In this document: piece by piece, positions 1-5,179 of the stretch
How the letters are laid out: every line of letters begins with the position of its first letter
Position numbering within the stretch: the stretch's first letter is position 1
Assembly (NCBI GenBank): GCA_947176875.1
Contig: CAMWSI010000081.1
Coordinates: 1 to 5,179, forward strand
Length of the DNA stretch: 5,179 nt
Reading direction: 5' to 3'
From: an uncultured Bacteroidales bacterium
GTDB lineage: Bacteria > Bacteroidota > Bacteroidia > Bacteroidales > P3
The notes under the pieces: model-generated
What the model was told of the DNA's origin: nothing
Database searches by the model: none
The model's input: the letters and a program-made list of their open reading frames with translations, nothing else
Translations under genes and position numbers: made by a program

Positions 1-545
1 TCCGATACAAAGACGACCCGCGCATCGGTCATATCGGCGGCAATATACAGGTACCGGGGCTTGTACCCCAAGGCTTGAGTTACGATTTCTGTTCCGTCAC
101 CCATATTTGGGGCTGGGCGACCTGGCGACGGGTTTGGCAAAACTTCGACTTGAATTTTCCGTTTTGGGAACAGGAAAAAGCCCAACGCGCCTCGCTTTTC
201 TGCAATAAATGGGAAGAGATTTATTTCTCTTCTTTCATTCCTGATACGATCTATGACAGAAACGGCTTAAATACCTGGGACGCCCTCTATTATTTTTCCT
301 TACGCCTACAGCATCAACTATCGGTCTATCCGACCGTCAATATGGTCGAAAATATCGGGATAGGCGACCCGAACGCCACCCATACGAAAAAGCGTTTACG
401 CCATATATATAACACGGAACAGATGCCGTTTCCGCTACAACATCCCCGCCATATCATGCGCAATGCCCGCTTAGACCGGAAAGCGGTCAAACGGACATTC
501 TTTTCTTACAAACGTTTGCTGCGGTATATCTTAAAGTTATTCTAA
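1..545 (+). CDS. HlpA-like glycosyltransferase, C-terminal part (5' end outside window)
   Basis: The reading frame is open from base 3 to the TAA at 543-545 and gives 180 codons. The first 24 codons have no ATG, so the true start lies upstream and roughly the N-terminal third to half is missing. The fragment opens with a DDPRIGHIGGN stretch and then carries HIWGWATWRRVW (fragment residues 34-45). It continues with NTWDALYYFSL (90-100) and a PTVNMVENIGIGDPNATHT segment (110-128). This order is typical of the 'hemolytic protein HlpA-like' nucleotide-diphospho-sugar transferases of Bacteroidota polysaccharide clusters. By family, it would transfer a sugar from a nucleotide donor onto a lipid-linked oligosaccharide at the cytoplasmic face. 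The C-terminus is very basic (KAVKRTFFSYKRLLRYILKLF region), which may help membrane association; that is inference. It is likely the last gene of a plus-strand glycan operon. Sugar specificity cannot be told. GC is low: a hand count gives 25 of 60 for bases 181-240. Confidence 0.85.
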   Translation, partial: RYKDDPRIGHIGGNIQVPGLVPQGLSYDFCSVTHIWGWATWRRVWQNFDLNFPFWEQEKAQRASLFCNKWEEIYFSSFIPDTIYDRNGLNTWDALYYFSLRLQHQLSVYPTVNMVENIGIGDPNATHTKKRLRHIYNTEQMPFPLQHPRHIMRNARLDRKAVKRTFFSYKRLLRYILKLF

Positions 546-556
546 ACGCTCTGAAA

Positions 557-1684
557 TCATCGAGAAGTTCTTCCTTGCATATAAAATGCCGTCATCCGGC
601 TTTCCCAATCCGCCCGGTTTCCATCGGACGACGCGATCGCTCCATACATTTTCCGACCATACCGATAGGCGTAACGGGTTTTCAGACCCGTCGGCAAACA
701 ATATAGCCCATATACCGCCAATACCTTCAAACGATAATCATCCAAACGGATAATCCGCCCTATCGTCTGTACCCAATTGCCCGGTATCGGGAAAACCAAT
801 AGACGTCTCAAATACCGACGTGCCCCGGCATCCAATACACCGTCCTTGGCACACAGCAACCGACCGCATAACGCCATGGCATGCCACGCCGCCCGCTTTA
901 CCTTCAATCCCTGACAGACAACGCCTTTCCCGTCCGTTTCCTTAGGCCAAGCAGTCGGACGCATATATACCTCATGAAACCGAATGCCGTCTTCCAACAA
1001 TTCTTCCCATCGCCGCTTATACATCAACTGCGTGGATTCAGACGAAGTATTCCAACGGTACAGATAGGTAATTTCGGAACAAAAAACCGCATACCGTGCC
1101 TTCTCCATAACCTGCAAACGCAAATAGATATCATCCACCCCTGTCATATTCCTATCGTCAATGACGAAACCGCATTGTTTAAGAAAATCTGTCTTATACA
1201 AGATATTCCAAATACAGCACCACGAGGCGTATCGGGCATTATAATACTGAATAGAGCGATTATCTTTAAGCGTGACGTTATCAAACACCATCCGCTGGGC
1301 CGCATCCTCGCCCCATGCGCAGGAAGCCGCCACAAAATCCGCATTATGCGTTTCCTGTAAGTTATATAGGAAGGACAACGTATGCGGCAGAATCAAATCG
1401 TCGGCATCCATCATATAAAAACAACGGCCTTGCGCAGCCTGTAAGGCCATTTCTCGGCCTTTGGCTTGCCCCACATTGCGCTCCGGCCGAATTACACGGA
1501 TAAGATGCCCGCGCGAATGCGCTCTTTGCAATGCGCGTACCTCATCCATGCTATGATCCGTACCATGATCATCCACGACGATAATCTCGTAATCTCCGCC
1601 GAAATCCTGTTCCAAAACGGAACGCAACGCACTTACTATATATATATCCGCATTGTAAACCGGAATGGCAACCGTAATATCCAT
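557..1684 (-). CDS. Family 2 glycosyltransferase (GT-A fold)
   Basis: The 375-residue protein starts with a classic GT2 N-terminus. IPVYNAD lies at residues 7-13, the nucleotide-binding VVDDHGTD at 36-43, and RNVGQAKGRE at about 69-78. The DxD-containing MDADD at 92-96 should bind the metal and nucleotide-sugar phosphates. An acidic GVDDIYLRL segment at 182-190 sits where GT2 enzymes place the catalytic base, after the acceptor-side WNILYKTDFL (159-168). The C-terminal 150 residues are basic and lack recognised domains. By family it adds one sugar to a growing lipid-linked glycan in the cytoplasm; donor and acceptor are unknown. The start is well fixed, because an in-frame TAA (1688-1690) lies one codon before the ATG. 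No Shine-Dalgarno sequence is present and the leader is almost pure A/T. It follows the flippase gene by 16 bases and is probably cotranscribed with it. It faces the plus-strand glycosyltransferase tail to tail. Confidence 0.93.
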   Translation of the reverse strand: MDITVAIPVYNADIYIVSALRSVLEQDFGGDYEIIVVDDHGTDHSMDEVRALQRAHSRGHLIRVIRPERNVGQAKGREMALQAAQGRCFYMMDADDLILPHTLSFLYNLQETHNADFVAASCAWGEDAAQRMVFDNVTLKDNRSIQYYNARYASWCCIWNILYKTDFLKQCGFVIDDRNMTGVDDIYLRLQVMEKARYAVFCSEITYLYRWNTSSESTQLMYKRRWEELLEDGIRFHEVYMRPTAWPKETDGKGVVCQGLKVKRAAWHAMALCGRLLCAKDGVLDAGARRYLRRLLVFPIPGNWVQTIGRIIRLDDYRLKVLAVYGLYCLPTGLKTRYAYRYGRKMYGAIASSDGNRADWESRMTAFYMQGRTSR

Positions 1685-1700
1685 ATATTATATTTATATA
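1685..1700 (-). other. A/T-only intergenic spacer before the glycosyltransferase start
   Basis: All 16 bases between the flippase stop and the glycosyltransferase ATG are A or T (minus strand: TATAAATATAATAT plus two bases). There is no Shine-Dalgarno sequence. Bacteroidota ribosomes commonly initiate on such unstructured A/T-rich leaders without a purine-rich site, so this probably serves as the translation initiation region. No TAnnTTTG promoter element is seen here, in keeping with cotranscription from upstream. Confidence 0.5.
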
Positions 1701-3197
1701 TTATTTATTCTTATGTCCGATCCGTCTGAGGCCCTCTTCCAACAGGCTGTTGAACTCTGCCGACACTTTGAGTTTATAGACGGCCCACAACGCCAAACCT
1801 CCGAGTACCGCCGTACGCACGCAAGCGTCCACAATCGGATGCCCCGCAGGCGGCCAAAGCGCATGCAAGCCGCAACACAGACCTACAACCGCCACCGCTT
1901 TCAACATACCGAAAGAGAACGGATGAATCTTTATCTTCCAGCCGACGAAAAGCAATATCGCGACAGCATAGACCAAGACCGTTATCAATGTGGCCAAAGC
2001 CGCACCGTTGACGCCCATGCGCGGAATCAGCCAGATATTCGTCGCGACCGTCAAGCCCCCCAGCAGGAAAATGAAAGGTAACGAATAGCGGTAATAAGGC
2101 GAATAATTCAACATATAACCGCCGGTCATACTCACGCTCTCTATAACCTTGGCCAACGCTATCAGCAAAACGACGCCCATACCCTGTGCGTAATAAGCAC
2201 CGTTGGGCATGACGGCATAGACATTCCGTATGTTGAGCCACAACACAAGAAACACAAGGAGCGCGACAACGAATTGGTTGAGCGCGACCTTGCGGTACAA
2301 ATCCGACAACTTGACGCGATCGCCTTGCTTATAAGCCTCGGCGATAAGCGGCATGGCCATGGTACCGGTGGAACGGGAAGGCATCTCGATGATGACAGCC
2401 ATATAATAGGCGATGCTGTAGATGGCCGTAAACTCCAAACCCATTTTGGCACTGACCATAAACACATCCATACGCAAAATCAACAGATTGGCCAAACTTC
2501 CCAACATCAGAAAAAACGAATAGGACGCTATATCGCGCCGCAAGGGACGCGGAATATCGATCGAAGGATGCAGGCCGCCCCGCGGCGGACAGAGCCACAA
2601 CGCATAAAGCAAATCCACGACACAGGCCGCCGCGTATGCCAATGTCAGCATTACGACAAAACCGTTCAGATTGACATACCCCAAGCCATAGACCACGATG
2701 GCCGCGGCCGTAAAGACCCTCAGCCCGACCTCCCGCACCAATTTGGGTATGGTAATGCGCATAAGCACATTGCCGTAAGTCTCGAAGACCGTCAGATAGA
2801 CGATGAATACGGTCAGCGGAAATACCCAAAAATAATAGTCGGTAAACAAAGGCGATTCCGCCGCGAAATAACGGTCTATCGGCTGCTGCAACAGGAAATA
2901 CAGGAAGCCGAAGAACGCGATGCCGCCGACCGGCAACAGACAAAGGTAATGAAAGAAACCCTTATGGCGGTTGTCTTCTGTCTTGAAGTAGGGAAAGAAC
3001 CGGACGCCGACCTGATTGACACCCAATTGGGAAAGGCCGGCCATAAGCGTGGCGGCTTCAATCAGAATCCGCTGCAGGCCGATTTCCTCGGGTGTCAGGA
3101 AATGGGTGGCGATGAACAGCGTGTTCAGAAAGCCTATAAAAGCTCCCGCATAGGTCGCCACCGCGCCTTTCACGCTCTGTCGGATCACCACCCCCAT
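1701..3197 (-). CDS. Wzx-type polysaccharide flippase (MOP superfamily)
   Basis: This 498-residue protein is strongly hydrophobic throughout, with about 12 to 14 candidate membrane helices. Clear ones are near residues 11-32, 43-63, 82-104, 119-141, 181-202, 224-243, 255-275, 305-325, 338-354, 372-391, 397-418, 431-448 and 460-475. The N-terminus MGVVIRQSVKGAVATYAGAF and the following FLTPEEIGLQRILIEAA segment match polysaccharide-biosynthesis flippases of the Wzx/RfbX type. Such proteins move an undecaprenyl-linked repeat unit from the cytoplasmic to the periplasmic face of the inner membrane. Length fits the family (about 420-510 residues). Cytoplasmic charged stretches such as FKTEDNRHKG (71-80) and the basic C-terminus are consistent with this topology. 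The start is supported by the family-like N-terminus and an in-frame TAG at 3216-3218, six codons upstream. It lies between the dipeptidase (59 bases upstream) and a glycosyltransferase (16 bases downstream). A wzx symbol is withheld because the exported glycan is unknown. Confidence 0.92.
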   Translation of the reverse strand: MGVVIRQSVKGAVATYAGAFIGFLNTLFIATHFLTPEEIGLQRILIEAATLMAGLSQLGVNQVGVRFFPYFKTEDNRHKGFFHYLCLLPVGGIAFFGFLYFLLQQPIDRYFAAESPLFTDYYFWVFPLTVFIVYLTVFETYGNVLMRITIPKLVREVGLRVFTAAAIVVYGLGYVNLNGFVVMLTLAYAAACVVDLLYALWLCPPRGGLHPSIDIPRPLRRDIASYSFFLMLGSLANLLILRMDVFMVSAKMGLEFTAIYSIAYYMAVIIEMPSRSTGTMAMPLIAEAYKQGDRVKLSDLYRKVALNQFVVALLVFLVLWLNIRNVYAVMPNGAYYAQGMGVVLLIALAKVIESVSMTGGYMLNYSPYYRYSLPFIFLLGGLTVATNIWLIPRMGVNGAALATLITVLVYAVAILLFVGWKIKIHPFSFGMLKAVAVVGLCCGLHALWPPAGHPIVDACVRTAVLGGLALWAVYKLKVSAEFNSLLEEGLRRIGHKNK

Positions 3198-3256
3198 CGT
3201 CGTATCGTGTTTCGTCTAACGTTACGCAAGGTCCCGATTGGCCTGCGGTTCGCGTC

Positions 3257-4624
3257 TTAGCGCATCGAGGCGTAATGTTTGTAAAAGGCCACCACGGCTT
3301 CCATGCCTTGGAACAGACGGCGCAATTCAAAGTTTTCATTGGGCGAATGGATGGCGTCCTGCTCCAGTCCGAAGCCCATCAACAGCGTTTTCAATCCCAA
3401 GACGCGCTCGAAAGCCGCCACGATGGGAATACTGCCGCCGCTGCGTGTGGGTACGGGCTTGCGGCCATAGACTTCCTGATAGGCTTTCTCGGCGGCCTGA
3501 TAGGCTGGCAACGACAGCGGGCAACCATAAGCCTGGCCGCCGTGCAGAATCTCGACCTCCACTTTGACGCTCTTGGGGGCCTTAGCCTGCAAATGCTTCG
3601 CTATCAAGTCGGCGATTTTGCGCCAATCCTGATTCGGCACGAGCCGCATCGAAATCTTGGCGTGTGCCGTGGAAGGCAAAACGGTTTTGGATCCTTCGCC
3701 CGTATAGCCGCCCCAGATGCCGTTCACATCCAACGAAGGCCGGATGCCCGTGCGTTCCAAGGTCGTATAGCCGGCTTCGCCGCTCACTTCGGCAATATCC
3801 AAGGCTTTTTGGTAATTTTCGAGATTGAACGGCGCCTCGGCCATAGCCGCGCGTTCTTCGGCCGACACTTCCAACACATCGTCGTAAAAGCCCGGAATCG
3901 TGATATGGCCGTTATCGTCTATCAAGTCGGCCACGAGACGCGCCAACACGGTGGCCGGATTGGCCACGGCCCCGCCGAACAAACCGGAGTGCAGGTCTTT
4001 GTTCGGCCCCGTCACCTTGACTTCCACATAGCTCAAACCGCGCAAGCCCACCGTCACGGCCGGAATATCGGCCGTAACCATGCTCGTGTCGGAAGCGATG
4101 ATGACATCGGCCTTCAGCATATCCTTATGCTCGGCGCACCAAGCCTCCAACGAAGGCGAACCGATTTCCTCCTCGCCCTCCAGCATGAACTTGACGTTGC
4201 ATCCCAGCTGCCCTTCCTTGACTAAATATTCGAAAGCCTTGAGATGGATGAAACTCTGCCCCTTGTCGTCGTTCGCGCCACGCGCGTAAATCTTGCCGTC
4301 CTTGACAACCGGTTCGAACGGCTGCGTATGCCATTCCGACACCGGATCGACGGGCATGACGTCGTAATGCCCATATACCAAAACGGTATGCGCTTTCGGA
4401 TCAATCAGTTTTTCGGCGTAAACGACGGGATTGCCAGCCGTGGGCATGACCTCCGCCCTGTCGGCGCCGGCCGCCTTGACGGCTTCGGCCAGATACTGCG
4501 CGCAACGTACCATATCGGGTTTGTGCGCCTGTTCCGAACTGATGGACGGTATTCGGATCAGGCCGAATAATTCTTCTAAAAAGCGGTCTTGATTTTCGGC
4601 GATATACGCCTGCATGGTTTTCAT
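3257..4624 (-). CDS. M20 family metallo-dipeptidase (carnosinase-like)
   Basis: The 455-residue protein has the M20 dinuclear-zinc signature set in order. GHYDVMPVD (85-93) gives ligand H86 with the supporting D88. GANDDKG (116-122) gives bridging D119. EGEEEIG (149-155) gives catalytic base E152 and ligand E153. SDTS (178-181) gives ligand D179, and DAIHSPNE (423-430) gives ligand H426. DLHSGLFGG (210-218) marks the lid/dimerisation domain, whose histidine (H212) completes the active site of the partner subunit in the CNDP/PepV-type enzymes. These residue roles are assigned by analogy with mammalian CNDP2. Length and motif spacing are full, and no signal peptide is visible, so it should be a cytosolic exo- or dipeptidase that cleaves small peptides. 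The substrate is not predictable; acyl-amino-acid hydrolysis is an alternative. The start MKTMQAY is the most upstream ATG near the promoter; the second ATG is three codons in. It is divergent from the lipoprotein gene and may be first in an operon with the flippase and glycosyltransferase. Confidence 0.95.
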   Translation of the reverse strand: MKTMQAYIAENQDRFLEELFGLIRIPSISSEQAHKPDMVRCAQYLAEAVKAAGADRAEVMPTAGNPVVYAEKLIDPKAHTVLVYGHYDVMPVDPVSEWHTQPFEPVVKDGKIYARGANDDKGQSFIHLKAFEYLVKEGQLGCNVKFMLEGEEEIGSPSLEAWCAEHKDMLKADVIIASDTSMVTADIPAVTVGLRGLSYVEVKVTGPNKDLHSGLFGGAVANPATVLARLVADLIDDNGHITIPGFYDDVLEVSAEERAAMAEAPFNLENYQKALDIAEVSGEAGYTTLERTGIRPSLDVNGIWGGYTGEGSKTVLPSTAHAKISMRLVPNQDWRKIADLIAKHLQAKAPKSVKVEVEILHGGQAYGCPLSLPAYQAAEKAYQEVYGRKPVPTRSGGSIPIVAAFERVLGLKTLLMGFGLEQDAIHSPNENFELRRLFQGMEAVVAFYKHYASMR

Positions 4625-4636
4625 AAACGATATGGT

Positions 4637-4644
4637 TAAATTTG
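4637..4644 (+). promoter_or_regulatory. Candidate Bacteroides-type -7 element for the lipoprotein gene
   Basis: TAAATTTG fits the Bacteroidota primary-sigma consensus TAnnTTTG at every fixed base. Transcription to the right would start near 4650 and leave a leader of about 55 bases before the ATG at 4705. No good TTTG -33 element is seen at the expected distance upstream; only a TTTT at 4618-4621, which is too close. It overlaps nothing coding and lies in an A/T-rich island in otherwise GC-rich DNA. Confidence 0.5.
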
Positions 4645-4652
4645 CAAAATTA
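4645..4652 (-). promoter_or_regulatory. Candidate Bacteroides-type -7 element for the dipeptidase gene
   Basis: Read on the minus strand this is TAATTTTG, again a full match to the fixed bases of TAnnTTTG. Transcription to the left would begin around 4638, leaving a leader of only about 14 bases before the ATG at 4624. A TTTG on the same strand (complement of 4665-4668) lies upstream but 12 bases away, which is short for the usual -33 to -7 spacing. It directly abuts the opposite-strand element at 4637-4644. It could drive the dipeptidase and, by read-through, the flippase and glycosyltransferase. Confidence 0.5.
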
Positions 4653-4696
4653 CCGGTGTCCGTCCAAACGGTTCGGATCCGTCCGGCAGTACCGGT
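4652..4696. repeat. Short repeats in the lipoprotein leader (ACCGGT ends, TCCGTCC direct repeat)
   Basis: The leader between the promoter elements and the lipoprotein ATG contains ACCGGT at 4652-4657 and again at 4691-4696. This self-complementary hexamer could pair its two copies into an outer stem. TCCGTCC occurs at 4659-4665 and 4678-4684, 19 bases apart. A small hairpin CCGT-CCAA-ACGG (4660-4671) and the palindrome CGGATCCG (4674-4681) lie inside. These may form a folded 5' leader or a binding site with half-sites about two helical turns apart. No regulator or known riboswitch is recognised, and chance in GC-rich DNA is possible. Confidence 0.25.
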
Positions 4697-4704
4697 TTAT
4701 ATAG

Positions 4705-5179
4705 ATGGCAAAGATAGCAAAATTTTCAATGCGGCGCAGTCTGGCAGGCATCCTGAACGGATGCCTGCTGGCGGCCTTATGCATCGTAGTAGCCTGCGGT
4801 CTTTCCGATACGGATAACCCAAAGTCCCTTACCGGCCGCGGTGCGGGCGACAAAGTTCCGGAAGCGCCGGTTGCCGGAACGACCGCTTGCCCCGACACGC
4901 TGTTCAGGAGCGGCGACCTCGTTTTCCGCCGTGGCCGGAGCGTTTCTTCCGATATGGTTCTACTCTGCGAAGATAAGCCGACGTACAGCCATGTCGGCCT
5001 GCTGGTCCGTACAGACAGCGGATGGCTCGTCGTACACGCGGCACCGGACGAAGCCGACGAACGCGGGCGATACAACCGTGTCACGGCCGAGACGCCGTAC
5101 GATTACTGGCAAGCCCGCCGCTGTCGAGCCGCCGGTGTCTTCCGTCTGCCGCTTTCAGCGGCCGAAGCCGCACGACTGA
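4705..5179 (+). CDS. YiiX/YebB-like permuted NlpC/P60 lipoprotein, N-terminal part (3' end outside window)
   Basis: Frame 1 is open from the ATG at 4705 to the window edge (158 codons). A TAG sits immediately before the ATG (4702-4704), so the start is this ATG or the in-frame ATG at 4729. The second choice gives a more compact signal peptide (MRRSLAGILNGC onward). Either way, a hydrophobic stretch ends in the lipobox VVAC (C31 from the first ATG), predicting a lipid-anchored envelope protein. After a linker of about 35 residues, CPDTLFRSGDLVFRRG (62-77) and YSHVGLLV (94-101) match the start of the YiiX/C92-type permuted NlpC/P60 papain-like fold. H96 is the likely catalytic histidine and H111 (VVHAAPDE) may be the third polar residue. 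In permuted members the nucleophilic cysteine comes later, so here it should lie beyond the right edge. Family members are presumed amidases or thioesterases acting on lipid or peptide substrates; the exact reaction is unknown. Sampled GC is high (33 of 60 for 4921-4980). Confidence 0.8.
   Translation, partial: MAKIAKFSMRRSLAGILNGCLLAALCIVVACGLSDTDNPKSLTGRGAGDKVPEAPVAGTTACPDTLFRSGDLVFRRGRSVSSDMVLLCEDKPTYSHVGLLVRTDSGWLVVHAAPDEADERGRYNRVTAETPYDYWQARRCRAAGVFRLPLSAAEAARL

Noticed and set aside
75..77. TTG at 75 as the start codon of the left-edge glycosyltransferase
   Set aside because: The frame is open back to the window edge and the upstream codons encode DDPRIGHIGGN, which belongs to the family. 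The gene clearly begins outside the window.
588..600. GCCG-TCATC-CGGC hairpin followed by TTT, considered as a terminator for the plus-strand glycosyltransferase
   Set aside because: The stem has only four pairs and the T tract is three bases; it also lies inside the GT2 coding region. Too weak to call.
881..1360. Plus-strand frame of 159 codons antisense to the GT2 gene
   Set aside because: No family resemblance, and the GT2 gene on the other strand is well supported by its motifs.
1637..1647. TA dinucleotide run near the 5' end of the GT2 gene, considered as a phase-variable tract
   Set aside because: Only five and a half units, and it encodes ordinary Ile-Tyr-Ile residues after the GT2 IPVYNAD motif. 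It is too short to be a convincing slippage switch.
2274..3260. Open frame of 328 codons on the plus strand, antisense to the flippase
   Set aside because: The product is rich in Arg, His, Gln and Asp with no hydrophobic core or known motif, and it covers exactly the flippase whose family match is clear. It is a shadow frame.
3275..4225. Open frame of 316 codons on the plus strand, antisense to the dipeptidase
   Set aside because: The opposite strand encodes a complete M20 enzyme with all its catalytic motifs. The antisense product is low-complexity Arg/His/Gly/Gln-rich with no recognisable family.
4650..5084. Minus-strand frame of 144 codons over the lipoprotein gene and promoter region
   Set aside because: Ser/Arg/Pro-rich composition typical of a shadow frame. 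The plus strand carries a lipobox signal peptide and GDLVF/SHVGL motifs in one continuous frame.
4841..5179. Plus-strand frame of 112 codons ending at the last base
   Set aside because: It overlaps the lipoprotein gene in another frame and is Arg/Thr/Ser-rich with no domain. Its stop at the edge is incidental.

Overview
The window looks like chromosomal DNA of a member of the Bacteroidota, probably Bacteroidales. The grounds are the protein types (an HlpA-like glycosyltransferase, a Wzx flippase opening with an RQS-type N-terminus, a YiiX-like lipoprotein), the lack of Shine-Dalgarno sequences with AT-rich stretches before most starts, and two sequences matching the Bacteroides-type -7 promoter element TAnnTTTG in the only divergent intergenic region. 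The genus cannot be named from this stretch. No RNA gene, insertion sequence, CRISPR array or phage gene was seen.

Layout, left to right: (1) 1-545, plus strand, the C-terminal 180 codons of an HlpA-like nucleotide-diphospho-sugar glycosyltransferase whose start lies off the left edge. (2) 557-1684, minus strand, a family 2 glycosyltransferase, tail to tail with the first gene across 11 bases. (3) 1701-3197, minus strand, a Wzx-type polysaccharide flippase. (4) 3257-4624, minus strand, an M20 metallo-dipeptidase with its zinc ligands and catalytic residues recognisable. (5) 4625-4704, a divergent promoter region with two abutting, oppositely directed -7-like elements. (6) 4705-5179, plus strand, the N-terminal part of a lipoprotein with a permuted NlpC/P60 (YiiX-like) domain, cut by the right edge before its expected catalytic cysteine.

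Functionally, the left 3.2 kb is the edge of a surface-polysaccharide locus (capsule, O-antigen or exopolysaccharide). Glycosyltransferases build a lipid-linked repeat unit and the flippase moves it across the inner membrane. The right 2 kb looks like housekeeping or envelope functions (peptide hydrolysis, a lipoprotein cysteine hydrolase). Sampled lines suggest GC rises from the low-to-mid 40s percent in the glycosyltransferases to 60 percent or more in the dipeptidase and lipoprotein, so the locus border may lie near the flippase/dipeptidase junction. The minus-strand order dipeptidase, flippase, glycosyltransferase has short gaps (59 and 16 bases) and could be one transcript.

No clearly new biological system is visible. 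The most interesting signal is the near-palindromic pair of -7 elements between the dipeptidase and lipoprotein genes, which may act as a symmetric bidirectional promoter.
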